64,000 nucleotides of DNA, taken from assembly GCA_047967505.1 (NCBI GenBank), contig CM106540.1. One strand, given 5' to 3'. The position numbers were made by a program, and so were the translations under genes. Of the stretch, positions 42,813-53,714 are shown piece by piece. Origin of the DNA: Dipteris shenzhenensis. Taxonomy: Eukaryota > Polypodiophyta > Polypodiopsida > Gleicheniales. A model generated the notes under the pieces. It worked only from the letters and a program-made list of their open reading frames with translations, was not told the DNA's origin and did no database searches. The number at the start of each line of letters is the position of its first letter. Positions within the stretch are counted from its first letter, which is position 1.

Positions 42813-42859
<47 letters not shown>
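41500..42859 (+). pseudogene. Degenerate LINE (endonuclease and RT pieces) with an insertion
   Basis: NMIDYTVISVDARDMVQYLI (about 41568-41627) resembles the IDY box of a LINE endonuclease. SSRKRVKQGCPLSPNLFGSF and FIDELGEWMRAQ (about 42045-42142) are the RT GCPLSP box. NDVVLFTRGK with a later MHW (about 42665-42725) is a mutated YADD region. Between the last two lies about 490 bp of unrelated AT-rich DNA (42145-42630) with gaaac/gtttc words at both ends, perhaps a small insertion. A GA tract (42816-42859) closes it on the right. Confidence 0.55.
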
Positions 42860-42861
<2 letters not shown>

Positions 42862-45350
42862 TATTAATGTCCATGGGAGGCCTCGCGGGCCTATGGGACA
42901 AAGTACACAGAAAAGCGAACTCATACAAGCCTCAGTGGGCTGAAGCAAAGGGCACGCTAGGACCCTTGCTGAGTACTAATCTATGCTAACAAAATCATAA
43001 TCACGAATAGAAATAGTCAACTGCAACTGCATAGTGGACTAGATCAATCTATCCAGTGTCAGTCTTGGCGTTGGGACTTGGAAACATAATCAGAAACTGA
43101 AGCTTGGTACAATGATGGCTCTTTGGTGGGCTGCAAAGATGTCTCATATCTGTGTCTGTTGAGCTGTCTTGCGTTGCGGTGGGGGATGCGGTCTCCTCGC
43201 TCTGAACTCTCTGAGCTATGTCCAGAGTGACCCCTCGTCTTTGTCGGTCCCCCTTGAGGAAGGCTGTGATAGGTCGGACCTCAATAGAGTGTACTTTGAG
43301 GACTCTCTGTTGCGCATGTGGTCTCTGCGTCCCTCTCTCAATGCTACTATGTTGGTTGCTGATCCAGACTGCTCTCATGTCGGCTAGCTCCTCCTCCACT
43401 CCACTGTGTCCGGAGGCTGACTCAATCGTATAAAAGTTTGTGACGTGTCGTTGTGCCCGGTCATCCTCTATGTCATGTGGTGGTGTGGCCATCCCCTGCT
43501 GTTCTTTGATCTTTCGCAGTAGTATCTCCTTGTGCCGACACATAACCATCAGAGCCGGATATAGACCTGGTCATGAAAATGGATCAGTCGTGATAAAGTG
43601 CCGAAGCCACTCTTCTCCAGGTAGAGACAGTGGTAGCGCCCCCTGATCTTGTAGTAGGCTGGACAAACACAAAGAAAATGCTCCTTTGTCTCAACCGCCC
43701 CCAGCGTACATAGTGTGCAGACCCATTGCTCTCTGGGTATACCTGCCGCTCTCCCAGCCTCGATCCTCAGCTGATGGGGCGAAACCCGCATTTGACCAAT
43801 GGCAATCCTCAGTGCATGGGAGACTCGTTTGTCCTCGAGATACTGGAGTTTGATGATGAATCTCTCCTTTGATACTCTCAAGAAGTGGTCGCGGTAGAAC
43901 TGGGTCTTCGTGGGGAGCTCCTGGTCCTTTCCCCAAGTCCGAGATGTATGAAGCTGGAGGAGGTCTAACCGTATGATACGGTTGATCTCATCTCGTGGGA
44001 TGGACTCAGGAGGCGCATCCATGCTATACTGAAAGGAGGGAAGCCTGTCCATTTGGATACCGTGCCTGGCAAGCCATGTAGATATGCGTGCATACCATGT
44101 GTTTGCCCCGCTCTCTGCTAGCCATCTAGATGACTCTAGGGCCAACCTCGGAAGTCTCCAGTGGAGTAAGTTCGAGACTCTGTGGATGAAAGTCACTGTG
44201 TGAAAGATGGCATCAACTTGGAGAGGTGTCATGGCGAACTTTGCTTGTACTATCTCATTTGGGACCGAGGGCTTACATCGGATCATCTTGGACCCCATCG
44301 TCACCTGTAGCCTTTTGAATCTCCTCCAGTTTGTCCTCAGAAGATCGCATCCTCAGAAGGGTGTTGCATACATGGCAGTCGGTTGCACCAGTGTGTCAAA
44401 AAGTGAGCCCTTCATTGGTGGATCCTAGAAGTGCGCATGGAAGTACAGTCGCTCTAGTCTAGCCAAAGCACTACGCCCTTGTGTGAGCTGTGCTTGGGCT
44501 GCATGGGTCATCGTGAAGATGGGCCCTGTAAAGACTGGTCCCAAATATTGTACGACTGCACTATCTCCAATGGCTCGCCACGATAGGTGAAACTAAGTCG
44601 GCAAATCACTGCTAGTGAGGTGTTGAAGATAATAAACTTAGTTTTCCCAAGGTTGACCGTCAGGTCTCTCTTTCTGCTAGAACACCTCTAATGCCTACAA
44701 ATCTCTCTGCAGCCCCTTCGTCGAAGAGGATATAAGGACTATATCATCAGCGTATAACGATATCTGTATGAGGAGATCAACCCTCGCCCCCTAGGCGATC
44801 TATGAAAGATGTGATCTCATCGATGTAGAGTTTAAAGAGAGAGGGCAAGCCTACTTCACTCCAATTGTGCTCTCGACCCAATCCGATAGACCGCCTGGAG
44901 CACGTACCCTACCTTTGACTGACTCATATAAACTCATCACACCCCAGATCAACATCTCTAGAATTTGCATCTCCTGTAGTCTCTTGATCATACAGGATCG
45001 TGGGACAGTGTCGAAAGCCTTTCGAAAGCCTATGAAGCATGTGTAGACTTTCTAATGTCTGAACCTCTTCTCCTCAATGACAACCCTCAGAGTGAAAATG
45101 GGGTCTAGAGTAGAGTGTTGCCTCTTGAATCTTGTCTGCCCTAGTGCAATGACCCACAAGAGTGATGGCCTCTCTTTGAGAGGGACATCTGGAAACCACA
45201 CCCCACCTGAGTACCCAAACATGGGACCAATCAAATGCACAGATTGCATACTGACCTAGGAACCATTCAAGAGAATGTTCCCTGAGCTTTGGGTGTGGGC
45301 CTGGCAGCATGCCAAGAGTAATGGAGATACAAGATAAGACGACAAACAAA
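42816..45350 (-). pseudogene. Degenerate LINE pol with intact YADD box and CT tail
   Basis: Read on the minus strand: LDPIFTLRVVIEEKRFRH (about 45105-45060), FRKAFDTVPRSC (about 45031-45000), YADDIVLISSSTKGLQRDL with YADD at 44743-44754, then an open 251-codon frame (44304-43549) with QYSMDAPPESIPRDEINRII and the zinc-finger-like CTLCTLGAVETKEHFLCVC. The next frame (43549-43049) carries QRHVTNFY (43453-43430) and VHSIEVRPITAFLKGDR. The 3' end has aggcccgcgaggcctcccatg and closes with the (CT)n tail at 42859-42816. Stops and frameshifts split it. Confidence 0.82.
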
Positions 45351-45406
45351 TGAGCTCAGTATGGCTCAATTATGACCTTAGAGTACGTCAATAGATAGTC
45401 CAAGCT

Positions 45407-46330
45407 GTTAGGAACCCGTGGGTGCGATCAGACAACTTTGAAATTTTAGGGTTTTTGGGAGTGACACGTGGCAGACTGCCACATGGAATCTGAGCTGGCA
45501 GGTCAGTCCACCTGTCCCACACATGTGGCAGCATGCATGGCAAGTGGCAGGGCATGCAGGCCAAGTGTCTGGCCCCAGATATGGTAGATTTGGGGCAGGT
45601 TGTGGGCTGTCCTCTTTGGGACTGCAGCCCACCAAAAATCTGGGACAAGTGTCCACCTTCCACTCTAAGCCTGAGGGGGGGGCTGAGCCTATAAAAGAAG
45701 GCCTCTCCCCTTCATTCCCTACATGAAAAATTCGTCACTTTTATTCTCTCTCCTTTTGTTTGATGCAGCAGAGCCTCTCCAGCTCCTTGGGTGCAGCCAG
45801 CTTCTCCCCAGGCCATTCTCTCACCTCAGCAGCACTTTCTCTCTCTACAGCAGCACATTCTCTCTCTACAGTTCCAGCCCTTCCTCTCCAGAAATCTGTC
45901 CCCTCTCAGCTCTTCTGGAACAGCAGCAGCATCCTCTCTGCTTGTCCTAGCTTGGAGCAGCCACAGCCCCTTTCTCTCTCCTGCTGCAGTCTTTCTCTCT
46001 CTACTGCAGAATTTCTCTCTATACTGTTCCAGCCCATTCCCCTTGCAGAAATCTGCCTTTCTGTGCACCTCTGGAACAGCAGCAGCTCCTCTCTTACATC
46101 CCCTCCCTTGGGATCAGCATTGGCCCTCTCTCTCTACAGCTATCACTCCATAAAGGCTTTCTCTCTCTAGCCTACAGGCTGTTTTTCTAAGCTGTTCTCA
46201 TTCCAGCCCCATTTCCACACTCTCCTCACCCAAGGTAGCTTCAGAGGCATCAAGGACTTCATCTACAAAAGGGTCAAGTCACGAAGGGAGCATGTATTGT
46301 CAAGTTTATCTCATTTACAGCACTATTTCA
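45407..46330 (+). repeat. Candidate solo LTR or promoter-bearing repeat
   Basis: Starts TGTTAGGAACCCGTGGG, has cacgtggca-type boxes near 45465-45560, and a TATA-like ctataaaagaagg at about 45689 followed by cattccctacatg. Downstream, a 156-bp unit (ttccagccc...gaaatctg...ctggaacagcagcagc) occurs twice, at about 45870 and 46026. The 136-codon Ser/Leu-rich frame here (45760-46170) is low complexity. I could not find a second copy or exact ends, so this is tentative. Confidence 0.4.
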
Positions 46331-46469
46331 TGTTGTTTCTACTATCTTTCTAGAAAGTGAGATCGTCATCCAAAAATATTCTAGTCCCTTTCAGGGTTGC
46401 CCTCATGCTCATGAGAGTGGACCTTTCCATAGCTATTCGTAGTTTCATTACAAGTGGTCTTGTTGGAGC

Positions 46470-47290
46470 TTCAGCTTTACCAACCCTCCATGTTGTCTCG
46501 CATGTGAGGTTGTCTCCAACTGCTAGGCCTTTGATGTGGTGGCGGAGGGGGACGTGGTCTCCTCGATCTCTGAACTTGTTGGGCTATGTTCAGGGTAACC
46601 CCTCGCCTCGGGCGGTCTCCCCTGAGGAAAGTTGTGATAGGACGGACCTCGATAGAGTGTGCTCTAGTCATTGTCCGTGCTGTAGGTGGTCTCTCCATCC
46701 CTCTATCAGTAATCGAGGATGCTCGCATGTCAACTTTCTCCTCCACCTAAATCGCGATGTGTTTTGGAGCTAACTCAAATGGATTGAAGATTGTGACGTG
46801 ACGTTGTGCTCTGTCAGACTCTCTATCGTGTGGTCTGATTGCCTCCTACTGCTCTCTAATCTGTTGTAGTAGGGTCTCCTTGTGTTGGCACAACTCAAAG
46901 ACAATGCAGACCTAATTTTGGAAGTGGATCAATCGTGAGAGTGGACCGAAGCCATTCCCCTCCTGGTAGAGGCAATGGTATCGTCCCTTGATCCCATAAT
47001 AGGCTGGGCAGACACATAGGAAACACTCCTATGTCTCAATCACTCCTAGTGTGCAAAGCACACATAGCCGCTGCTCCCTGGGTATTCGTGCTTGTCTCGA
47101 TCCTTAGCCAATGAGATGAGACACAGATCTTCCCAATGGCAATCCTCAGTGCATGCGAGACTCCTCTGTCCTCGAGATACTTGGGTCTGATAATGAATCC
47201 CTCCTCTGATACTCTTAAGAAGTGGTCGCGGTAGAATTGGGACTTGCCTCGTTATCTCCAGCCTCAAGCTTTGAAGCAAACAAGCTAACA
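46470..47290 (-). pseudogene. LINE C-terminal fragment
   Basis: Minus-strand frames correspond to the zinc-finger end and tail of the LINE at 42816-45350: a broken FYRDHFL...SHALRIAIG region (about 47250-47110), QRHVTIFN (46806-46783), and HSIEVRPITTFLRGDRPRRG (46662-46600). Abutted on the right by the older copia element near 47357. Confidence 0.75.
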
Positions 47291-47356
47291 TCTTTCTTGA
47301 GGAGCCTTTTGAATTGTTTGGCAGTTACCAGCTGCAATTTATGAGAATGAATACCG

Positions 47357-47763
47357 AGTTAGCACTCTGACTATCAGTGAGAATTGGAGAAGGACCCTCC
47401 AAAGAGACGAAGATCAGCGAACAAACATCGCAACCAAACACATTGAACTGTCGCTGTGAAAGCTGCCTTGTACTCAGTTTCACATGAGGAAGTAGCCACT
47501 GTAGATTGCTTCTTGCTCAACCAAGAAATGCAAGCTTTGCCCAAAAAGAAACAATTACCACTAGTGGATTGCCTGGTATCATAGTCTCCAGCCCAATCTG
47601 AATCATTGTAAGCATGCATCTGTAAGTCACCCCCCCTGGGAAACATCAAGCCAAAAGACTTTGTGCCTTGCAAATAACGGAAGATGCGCTTTACAGCTTG
47701 CCAATGTGTTGTCTTTGGGCTGTGCATATATTTGCTCACCTGAGATACTGCATACTGAATATC
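47357..47763 (-). pseudogene. Older copia element, RNase H part (right of the nested insertion in its own sense)
   Basis: A minus-strand frame begins [20 protein letters not shown] and carries [15 protein letters not shown] and [20 protein letters not shown]. It stops being alignable at TDSQSA near 47357, where it is truncated. Its other half continues at 53715 across the inserted element. Confidence 0.9.
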
Positions 47764-48037
47764 TGTTAGAATTATAGATATAATTCAGCAGTGACCAATG
47801 TAATATAATAAGCTAGTTAGGGACACTTTTCCCTCTTTAAGAGGTTTTCCCCCCTAACCGCAGTTAGTTCACTAACTATGGTTAGTGACTACCAAGGTTT
47901 TGTCACTAGGACAAAACCTTATCTTTTCCTTCAGTGTGTCGTACTCTCACTCTCTTCTATTGCAACTAAGCTTTCAGCTTCCAAGCTTCCAGCTCTCACA
48001 CTCTCTCTTGCTCTCTCTCACTCACTCTATACTTACA
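47764..48037 (+). repeat. 5' LTR of complete copia element
   Basis: TGTTAGAATTATAG... to ...ctatacttaca. Contains a self-complementary ggttagtgac/gtcactag-type region and a CT-rich 3' part. Confidence 0.95.
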
Positions 48038-48039
48038 TT

Positions 48040-48051
48040 TGGTATCAGAGC
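48040..48051 (+). other. Copia primer binding site
   Basis: TGGTATCAGAGC, complementary to the initiator-Met tRNA end, two bases after the 5' LTR. Confidence 0.9.
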
Positions 48052-48130
48052 GGGTTCAAGAGCTTCGGGCTCCCTGCTCCCTTCAAGTTCCAGCCTTTTG
48101 CTTCAAGTTTCAGCCTGCTCCAACTCGTCC

Positions 48131-48495
48131 GTACAGTCCGTACGACTGTACGGAAGTCTGACGTACTGCATCTGTACAGCCTCGGTACTGTCTCCGTACA
48201 GCTCTCGTAAAGACTCCGTACAATTTCTGTGCAGCGCCGTACATCGTCCGTATATTTTTCGTGCAGCACCGTACAACGTACGTACAGTCTCCGTACAACA
48301 CCTGCATCGCTTCTCTCCGTACAGACTCGCCGTACAACTTTCGTACAGCAACCGTACATGCTCTGCAACATCCGTACAGATTCGCCGTACAGTCTGATTC
48401 CGTACCTACGATGTCAGTTCCGTACCTGCCGTACAGTCCGTACGTACTGTACCGTACCATCTGTACCTTTCATAGATCTGCGTGCATTTCTGTAC
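48131..48495 (+). repeat. Array of 28 GTAC cores in the copia leader
   Basis: I count 28 GTAC tetramers in 365 bp (chance expectation about 1.4), 17 of them as CCGTAC and many as CCGTACA(A/G). Spacing is irregular, mostly 4-25 bases, and the sequence between is not repeated, so it is not a simple tandem array. It lies between the primer site and gag, outside the LTR. The CCGTAC/GTAC core is the known recognition core of plant SBP-box (SPL) transcription factors. Function here is inference. Confidence 0.85.
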
Positions 48496-49060
48496 TTTCA
48501 GATCTGTATTTGCAGATTTACACAGGTTTCCTTCAGCCACAGGTGTTCTTTGGCAAGCACATCTTGCAGAAAACCATAGTTTGGTTCAGTTGTTTGGGAG
48601 TACATTTGGGGCATTTTGTATATTGCAGACATTGCAATCATTGTGCAGTTTTGGAGCCACATCTGGAGCAAAATTGCCGATTTTGTTTAAAATTTGGGAC
48701 TTCTACAGACAGATCTGCAGATCTAGTCTGAAATTTGGGGCTTTTGTTCAAAAATTGCAGATTTGGGGCTTTTAGTAATTTTGCCCCTTTCTGGTTGCAA
48801 TTTCAAGCCACAAATTGGGGCTTTTGTGTTGGGAGAGCATTTTTTGAAGTATTCAGTTCATACTGCCTTTCTTGGAGTGTTTGAAGCACTTTTGGCAGAT
48901 TTTGGAGAGTTTTTGATGCTTGGACAGATTTCTGACAGTGCAAGTACAGAAATCTAAGTTGCATTTACAGCCCGTGCTTGGCTGTGTTTTTTGGGAGTTG
49001 TGCATTCCATTCCCAGTAAGGGAATTCAGCTTTGTATCTGCTTTAATCTTTTTCTCAGAA

Positions 49061-49806
49061 ATGGCCCATCAAAATCAGAAATGAGTTCCCGTTTGGTGGT
49101 CTTTCACAAGAAGACAAGTTGGATGGTACCAACTACTCCCTCTGGAGTTTCATGGTACGTAATATTCTGATTTCTCGAAATCTATGGGATTATGTCAATG
49201 GGGATGAGATCCGACCAGCAGATATTGCACCTGCTACCCCTCCTCAGCAAGGAGGTGGAAGAGGTCGTGCACAGGGTGCAGCTGCAGGACAAGTTGTTGG
49301 TGCAGCTACAGTCAATACTCCAGAGCAGAAGAGATGGGATTCACGGGATGCCTTAGCTTTGTCATGCATCGCTCTTTCAGTGAAAAGATCTATCATTCCG
49401 CATATCCGGTCGTGTAAGACCTCCAGGGCAGCGTGGGATATCTTGGAAATCATGTATGCAGCACGGAATGATGCCAGGGTATCTTTCTTAAAAAGAGAGT
49501 TGAGCAATACACATATGGAGGAGGGTGACTCCATGTCAGTGCACCTCACAAAGCTACAGGATCTCAGAGAGCAATTGTTAAACATAGATGAAATTATTCC
49601 TGATTCATAGATGATTACAACCACTCTGAATTCTCTTCCTGAGTCTTATCTCAGCTTTCACACTTCGCTAAACTTATCATTGAGGGGGGGTGCAAATCCC
49701 CTCACTTTTCATGAGTTGATAGGACTTCTGCTTCAGGAAGAGCAGACCAGGAAAAATTTGGCTTCACGTGCAGGTGAACAAGCCATGCTCTCAAAATTTA
49801 AATAAA
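49061..49806 (+). pseudogene. Copia gag, frameshifted start and two nonsense codons
   Basis: The likely ATG is 49061 (MAHQNQ); an extra A about 18 bases later shifts the frame relative to EFPFGGLSQEDKLDG. The capsid part reads YSLWSFMVRNILISRNLWDY, QKRWDSRDALALSCI and FLKRELSNTHMEEGDSMSVH. TAG at 49608 and TAA at 49803 interrupt it; the older relative has Lys at the first place. The N-terminal Gly/Ala/Arg-rich insert (about 49245-49310) is also present in the relative. Confidence 0.85.
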
Positions 49807-51272
49807 AAACAAAGGGACAGGCAAAGACATCAGCAAATCAGCCTTCCAGTGGGTCAGGACAGCCTTCACAAAAGGCTAAAAATGATGCAAGTAAGCCCAA
49901 AAAGAAGGGTTTTTGTCACTACTGCAAAAAGCCAGGTCATCACATAGCAGAATGCAGGAAAAGGCTTGCAAAAGAAAAGAAAAACAGCTCAGGTATGGCT
50001 GTTTCAGATTCAGCCCCTCATGCATCTGACAGTGGGGATGCTGCAGCCAACTTTGTTGGTCAGGATTATGCCTTTTTATCTTGCATTTCAGATTCTAGGT
50101 TGGCTGTTCCAGATGCTCGGGATAGTACAGCCTCTTGTAGTGATGATACATATGCATTTTTGACTTGCAGCTTTGACTCTTCTACAGATGCATCTGCTTT
50201 CAGTGTTAATGAAACACTGAACGCATGGTATTTTGACAGCGGTGCATCCAAGCACATCACTTCTAGGAAGTGTCTTTTTACTTCCTTGCATCCACCTCCC
50301 ATTGGTAAGAAAGTCACTTGTGCCAACAACTCATCATATTCAGTACGTGGCACAGGAGAGGTTGAGCTCACTGCCATTGATGGCTCAATTTTCAGACTTT
50401 CAGATGTCTTATATGTGCCTGGCATAACCAAAAATCTCCTTTCAGTGTCCACTCTTAACAGAGGGGGATTTCAGGTCATCTTTGAGGATGACAAATGTGC
50501 TGTCCGAGACAGGGAAGCTAACTATGCCTTAAGGTTATCTGGTACTCTGCTGTGTGGGCTTTTTCAGCTTGATAATTTTGAGAAAAGAGCAGCCCATGCT
50601 CTGGCAGTTTCTACCCCAACAGCTGCCATGCAAAATGCAGAATTATGGCATGCCAGATATGGCCACATGCATTACAACAGCTTGATGACACTTCAGAAAT
50701 TTTCAATGGTTGATGCATTGCCACCTCTTGAGATATCTCCTCCACATGCCTGTGAAGGGTGCATTTTAGGTAAGATGCATAGATTCCCCTTCAAGAAGGA
50801 TGGTTCAGTTAAAGCTGTTCGCAAATTGCAGCTTATACACAGTGATGTCTGTGGTCCCATGAGGACTCCGTCGTTGGGTGGTCATCTCTACTTTGTTACA
50901 TTTATTGATGACTACTCCAATTTTACTTGGGTTTATGGGCTGAAAAAGAAATCTGAAGTGTTCACGGTGTTTAAACACTTTTCAGCCATGGTTGAAAATG
51001 AAACCGGACTCAGGATACAGACATTGCGCACGGATAGAGGTGGGGAATACCTATCTGCAGAATTTGATGCTTTTCTCAAGGGCAAGGGTATTGTGCATCA
51101 GCTCACAGTCAGGCTGACCCCTCAGCAAAATGGCAAAGCTGAGAGGAAAAATAGAACCCTCATGGAGATGGACAGATGTATGCTGAAAAGCAAACACATG
51201 CCTCATAAATTCTGGCTAGAGGGTTTGATGTGTCCCAATTACATTTTGAACAGGGCTCCCACTAAGGCTTAA
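49804..51272 (+). pseudogene. Copia CCHC knuckle, protease and integrase
   Basis: CHYCKKPGHHIAEC (49914-49955) is a CX2CX4HX4C knuckle. The protease motif WYFDSGASKHIT has its catalytic Asp at 50235. Integrase follows with LWHARYGHM and CEGCILGK (zinc site), then catalytic positions in DVCGPM (about 50845), FIDDYSNFTWVYG, and LRTDRGGEY, and QQNGKAERKNRT (about 51123). A long frame 49995-51272 is open; TAA at 51270 then interrupts just before KTPFEVW. Confidence 0.9.
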
Positions 51273-53405
51273 AAAACAAAAACTCCTTTTGAGGTCTGGA
51301 ATGACAGGAAGCCTTCAGTGGATCACTTCCGAGTCTTTGGATGCCTTGCCTATGCACATGTGCCAGTTGAATTTAGGCACAAATTGTCAGATAAAGCCGT
51401 CAAATGCATATTTGTTGGATACAGTGCAGAAAGCAAGGGGTATCGTCTCTACAATCCTGCTACACGCAAAATCATAGTAAGTAGAGATGTGATATTTTCT
51501 GAAAATTCAGCTCACACCCAGGCTGAATTTCAAATGCCTTCGTCTTCAGAGGATGTCTTTGAGGGGTTGCTACCCATTGCTTTGGGTACCCCTGCTGATT
51601 TTTCTGATCCAAATCAGAATTTACAGCAACCTCCAGATGCTTCAGTTCCGCCACAGGATGTCATGCCCCCTCCACAGGCAGTGGAACAGGTGGTGCAGCA
51701 AGAAATTGCAGACATACATGCAGCAAAAACAGTCCCAAACTGGCTGTTACAGACTCTCAGGGAGAGTAAATTTGATGCTCCGTTACCTGGCAGGACTCGT
51801 AGTGCAGCAAGGCACATGGAAGGTGCTAATTCAGTGGAATCAGCATATGCAGGTACTCTCCTTGATGAGGAGGAGCCTGCCACCTTTGAAGAGGCAAAGG
51901 ATAATGTGCATTGGATGAATGCCATGCACGATGAGTTGCAGTCCATTGCAAAAAATCAGACTTGGGATGTTGTGGACTTGCCACAGGGTAAACATGCCAT
52001 TGGCACACGATGGGTATTCAAAGTCAAACGGAAGCCAGATGGCTCCATTGACAGATATAAGGCCAGGCTGGTTGCTAAAGGCTATGCTCAGAAAAGGGGC
52101 ATAGATTATGAGGAGACATTCGCTCCTACATCCCGGATGACCACCATCTGATCAGTAATTGCAATGGCTGCACATTTTGAGTGGAATGTTCATTAGTTGG
52201 ACATAAAAACAGCCTTCTTAAATGGGGACTTGCTGGAAGAGGTGTATGTCAAACCACCTCCGGGCTTTGAAATTATAGCAAATGCACTTCAAGTATGCAA
52301 GCTCAACAAAGCTTTATATGGGCTGAAACAGGCCCCTCGTGCATGGTATGCCAAGATACATGCCTTTTTGACCAGCAAGGGGCTGCACAATAGTCCTACT
52401 GAGAGCACCCTCTACATCAAGATCGATGGGGGGGAAATATTAGTCATCCTTCTTTATGTCGATGACTTACTGCTCACAGGGTCCAATGAAGAAAAAATTG
52501 CAGATTTCAAAGCTGATTTGCAGACCAACTTTGACATGTCAGATTTGGGGCTGCTTCACTTTTATTTGGGGATCGAGTTCTCTCATGAGAGACGTGGCAC
52601 TGTTATGTCTCAGTCCAAGTATGTTCAGAAACTCTTGGACAGATTTAACATGCAAGAGTGTAAGCCCATAGCCACTCCTATGGAGCCTGGGCTGAAACTC
52701 ACAATGCATGATGCAGGAGAATCAGTTGATGCCACACTTTACAGTCAGGCTGTTGGATGCCTCATATATCTCTGCAACACTAGACCTGATATTCAGTTTG
52801 CAGTATCTCAGGTGAGCAGGTACATGCACAGCCCAAAAACTATGCATTGGCAGGCAGTTAAGCGCATCTTCCGTTATTTGCAGGGCACAAAGTCTTTTGG
52901 CTTACTATTTCCCAGGGGGGGTGACTTGCAGATGCATGCCTACAATGGTTCAGATTGGGCAGGTGATTATGACACTAGGCAGTCCACTAGTGGCAATTGT
53001 TTCTTTTTGGGTAAATCTTGCATTTCGTGGCTGAGCAAGGAACAATCTACAGTGGCTACCTCATCATGTGAAGCTGAGTACAGGGCAGCTTTCACAGCAA
53101 CAGTTGAATGTGTCTGGCTGCGACGTCTATTTGCTGATCTTCATCTGTCTTTGGAGGGTCCCTCTCCAATTCTCACTGATAGTCAGAGTGCCATTGCAGT
53201 GGCAAAGAATCCAGTGTTTCATGCTCGCACGAAATACATCGAGGTTCACTATCACTACGTCAGAGAGAAGTTGCATGCAGAAGAGATCAATATGATCTTT
53301 GTGTCCACACATGACAACGTTGCAGATATTTTCACCAAAGCATTACCACGTGAAAAGTTTGAGGCATTTCGCAGTGCCTTGAACTTATATCCGTTTGGTG
53401 ATTGA
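51273..53405 (+). pseudogene. Copia reverse transcriptase and RNase H
   Basis: After the integrase tail (FRVFGCLAYAHVPVEF, KCIFVGYS) comes a Pro/Gln-rich linker, then [43 protein letters not shown] and catalytic YVDD at 52455-52466, then [14 protein letters not shown]. RNase H carries [26 protein letters not shown] and [14 protein letters not shown], ending LNLYPFGD. TGA at 52149 (relative has CGG/Arg) and TAG at 52194 (relative has CAG) split it; the rest, 52197-53405, is open. Confidence 0.92.
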
Positions 53406-53440
53406 TCAGCCTTGTACATGACATTGGCACTGCAGGGGGG

Positions 53441-53714
53441 TGTTAGAATTATAGATATAATTCAGCAGTGACCAATGTAATATAATAAGCTAGTTAGGGG
53501 CACTTTTCCCTCTTTAAGAGGTTTTTCCCCCTAACCGCAGTTAGTTCACTAACTATGGTTAGTGACTACTAAGGTTTTGTCACTAGGACAAAACCTTATC
53601 TTTTCCTTCAGTGTGTCGTACTCTCACTCTCTTCTATTGCAACTAAGCTTCCAGCTTCCAAGCTTCCAGCTCTCACACTCTCTCTTGCTCTCTCTCACTC
53701 ACTCTATACTTATA
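53441..53714 (+). repeat. 3' LTR of complete copia element
   Basis: 274 bp, same length as the 5' LTR, five transitions apart, ending acttata where the 5' copy has acttaca. Confidence 0.95.

Larger units (their letters stand above)
47764..53714 (+). mobile_element. Structurally complete Ty1/copia retrotransposon, coding region broken
   Basis: Two 274-bp LTRs (47764-48037 and 53441-53714) differ at 5 sites by hand count, all transitions. Primer site at 48040-48051, a 1-kb leader with a GTAC array, gag with CCHC knuckle, protease, integrase, RT and RNase H in copia order, and a polypurine run gcagggggg before the 3' LTR. The polyprotein has a frameshift and five nonsense codons. It is inserted in an inverted relative (47357-47763 and 53715-56604), and 68 bp of that host is present on both sides. 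Confidence 0.95.

Noticed and set aside
45760-46170. 136-codon Ser/Leu-rich secreted-like protein
   Set aside because: Made of a 156-bp tandem repeat and open in two frames; no start context or family support.
48131-48495. CRISPR-like array
   Set aside because: The repeated word is only 4-8 bases with irregular spacing inside a plant retrotransposon leader; repeat and spacer sizes do not fit.
48229-48731. Several overlapping open frames of 100-156 codons on both strands in the copia leader
   Set aside because: They result from the GTAC-rich low-stop sequence, which is open in several frames at once. None has a known motif, and the region lies in the untranslated leader.
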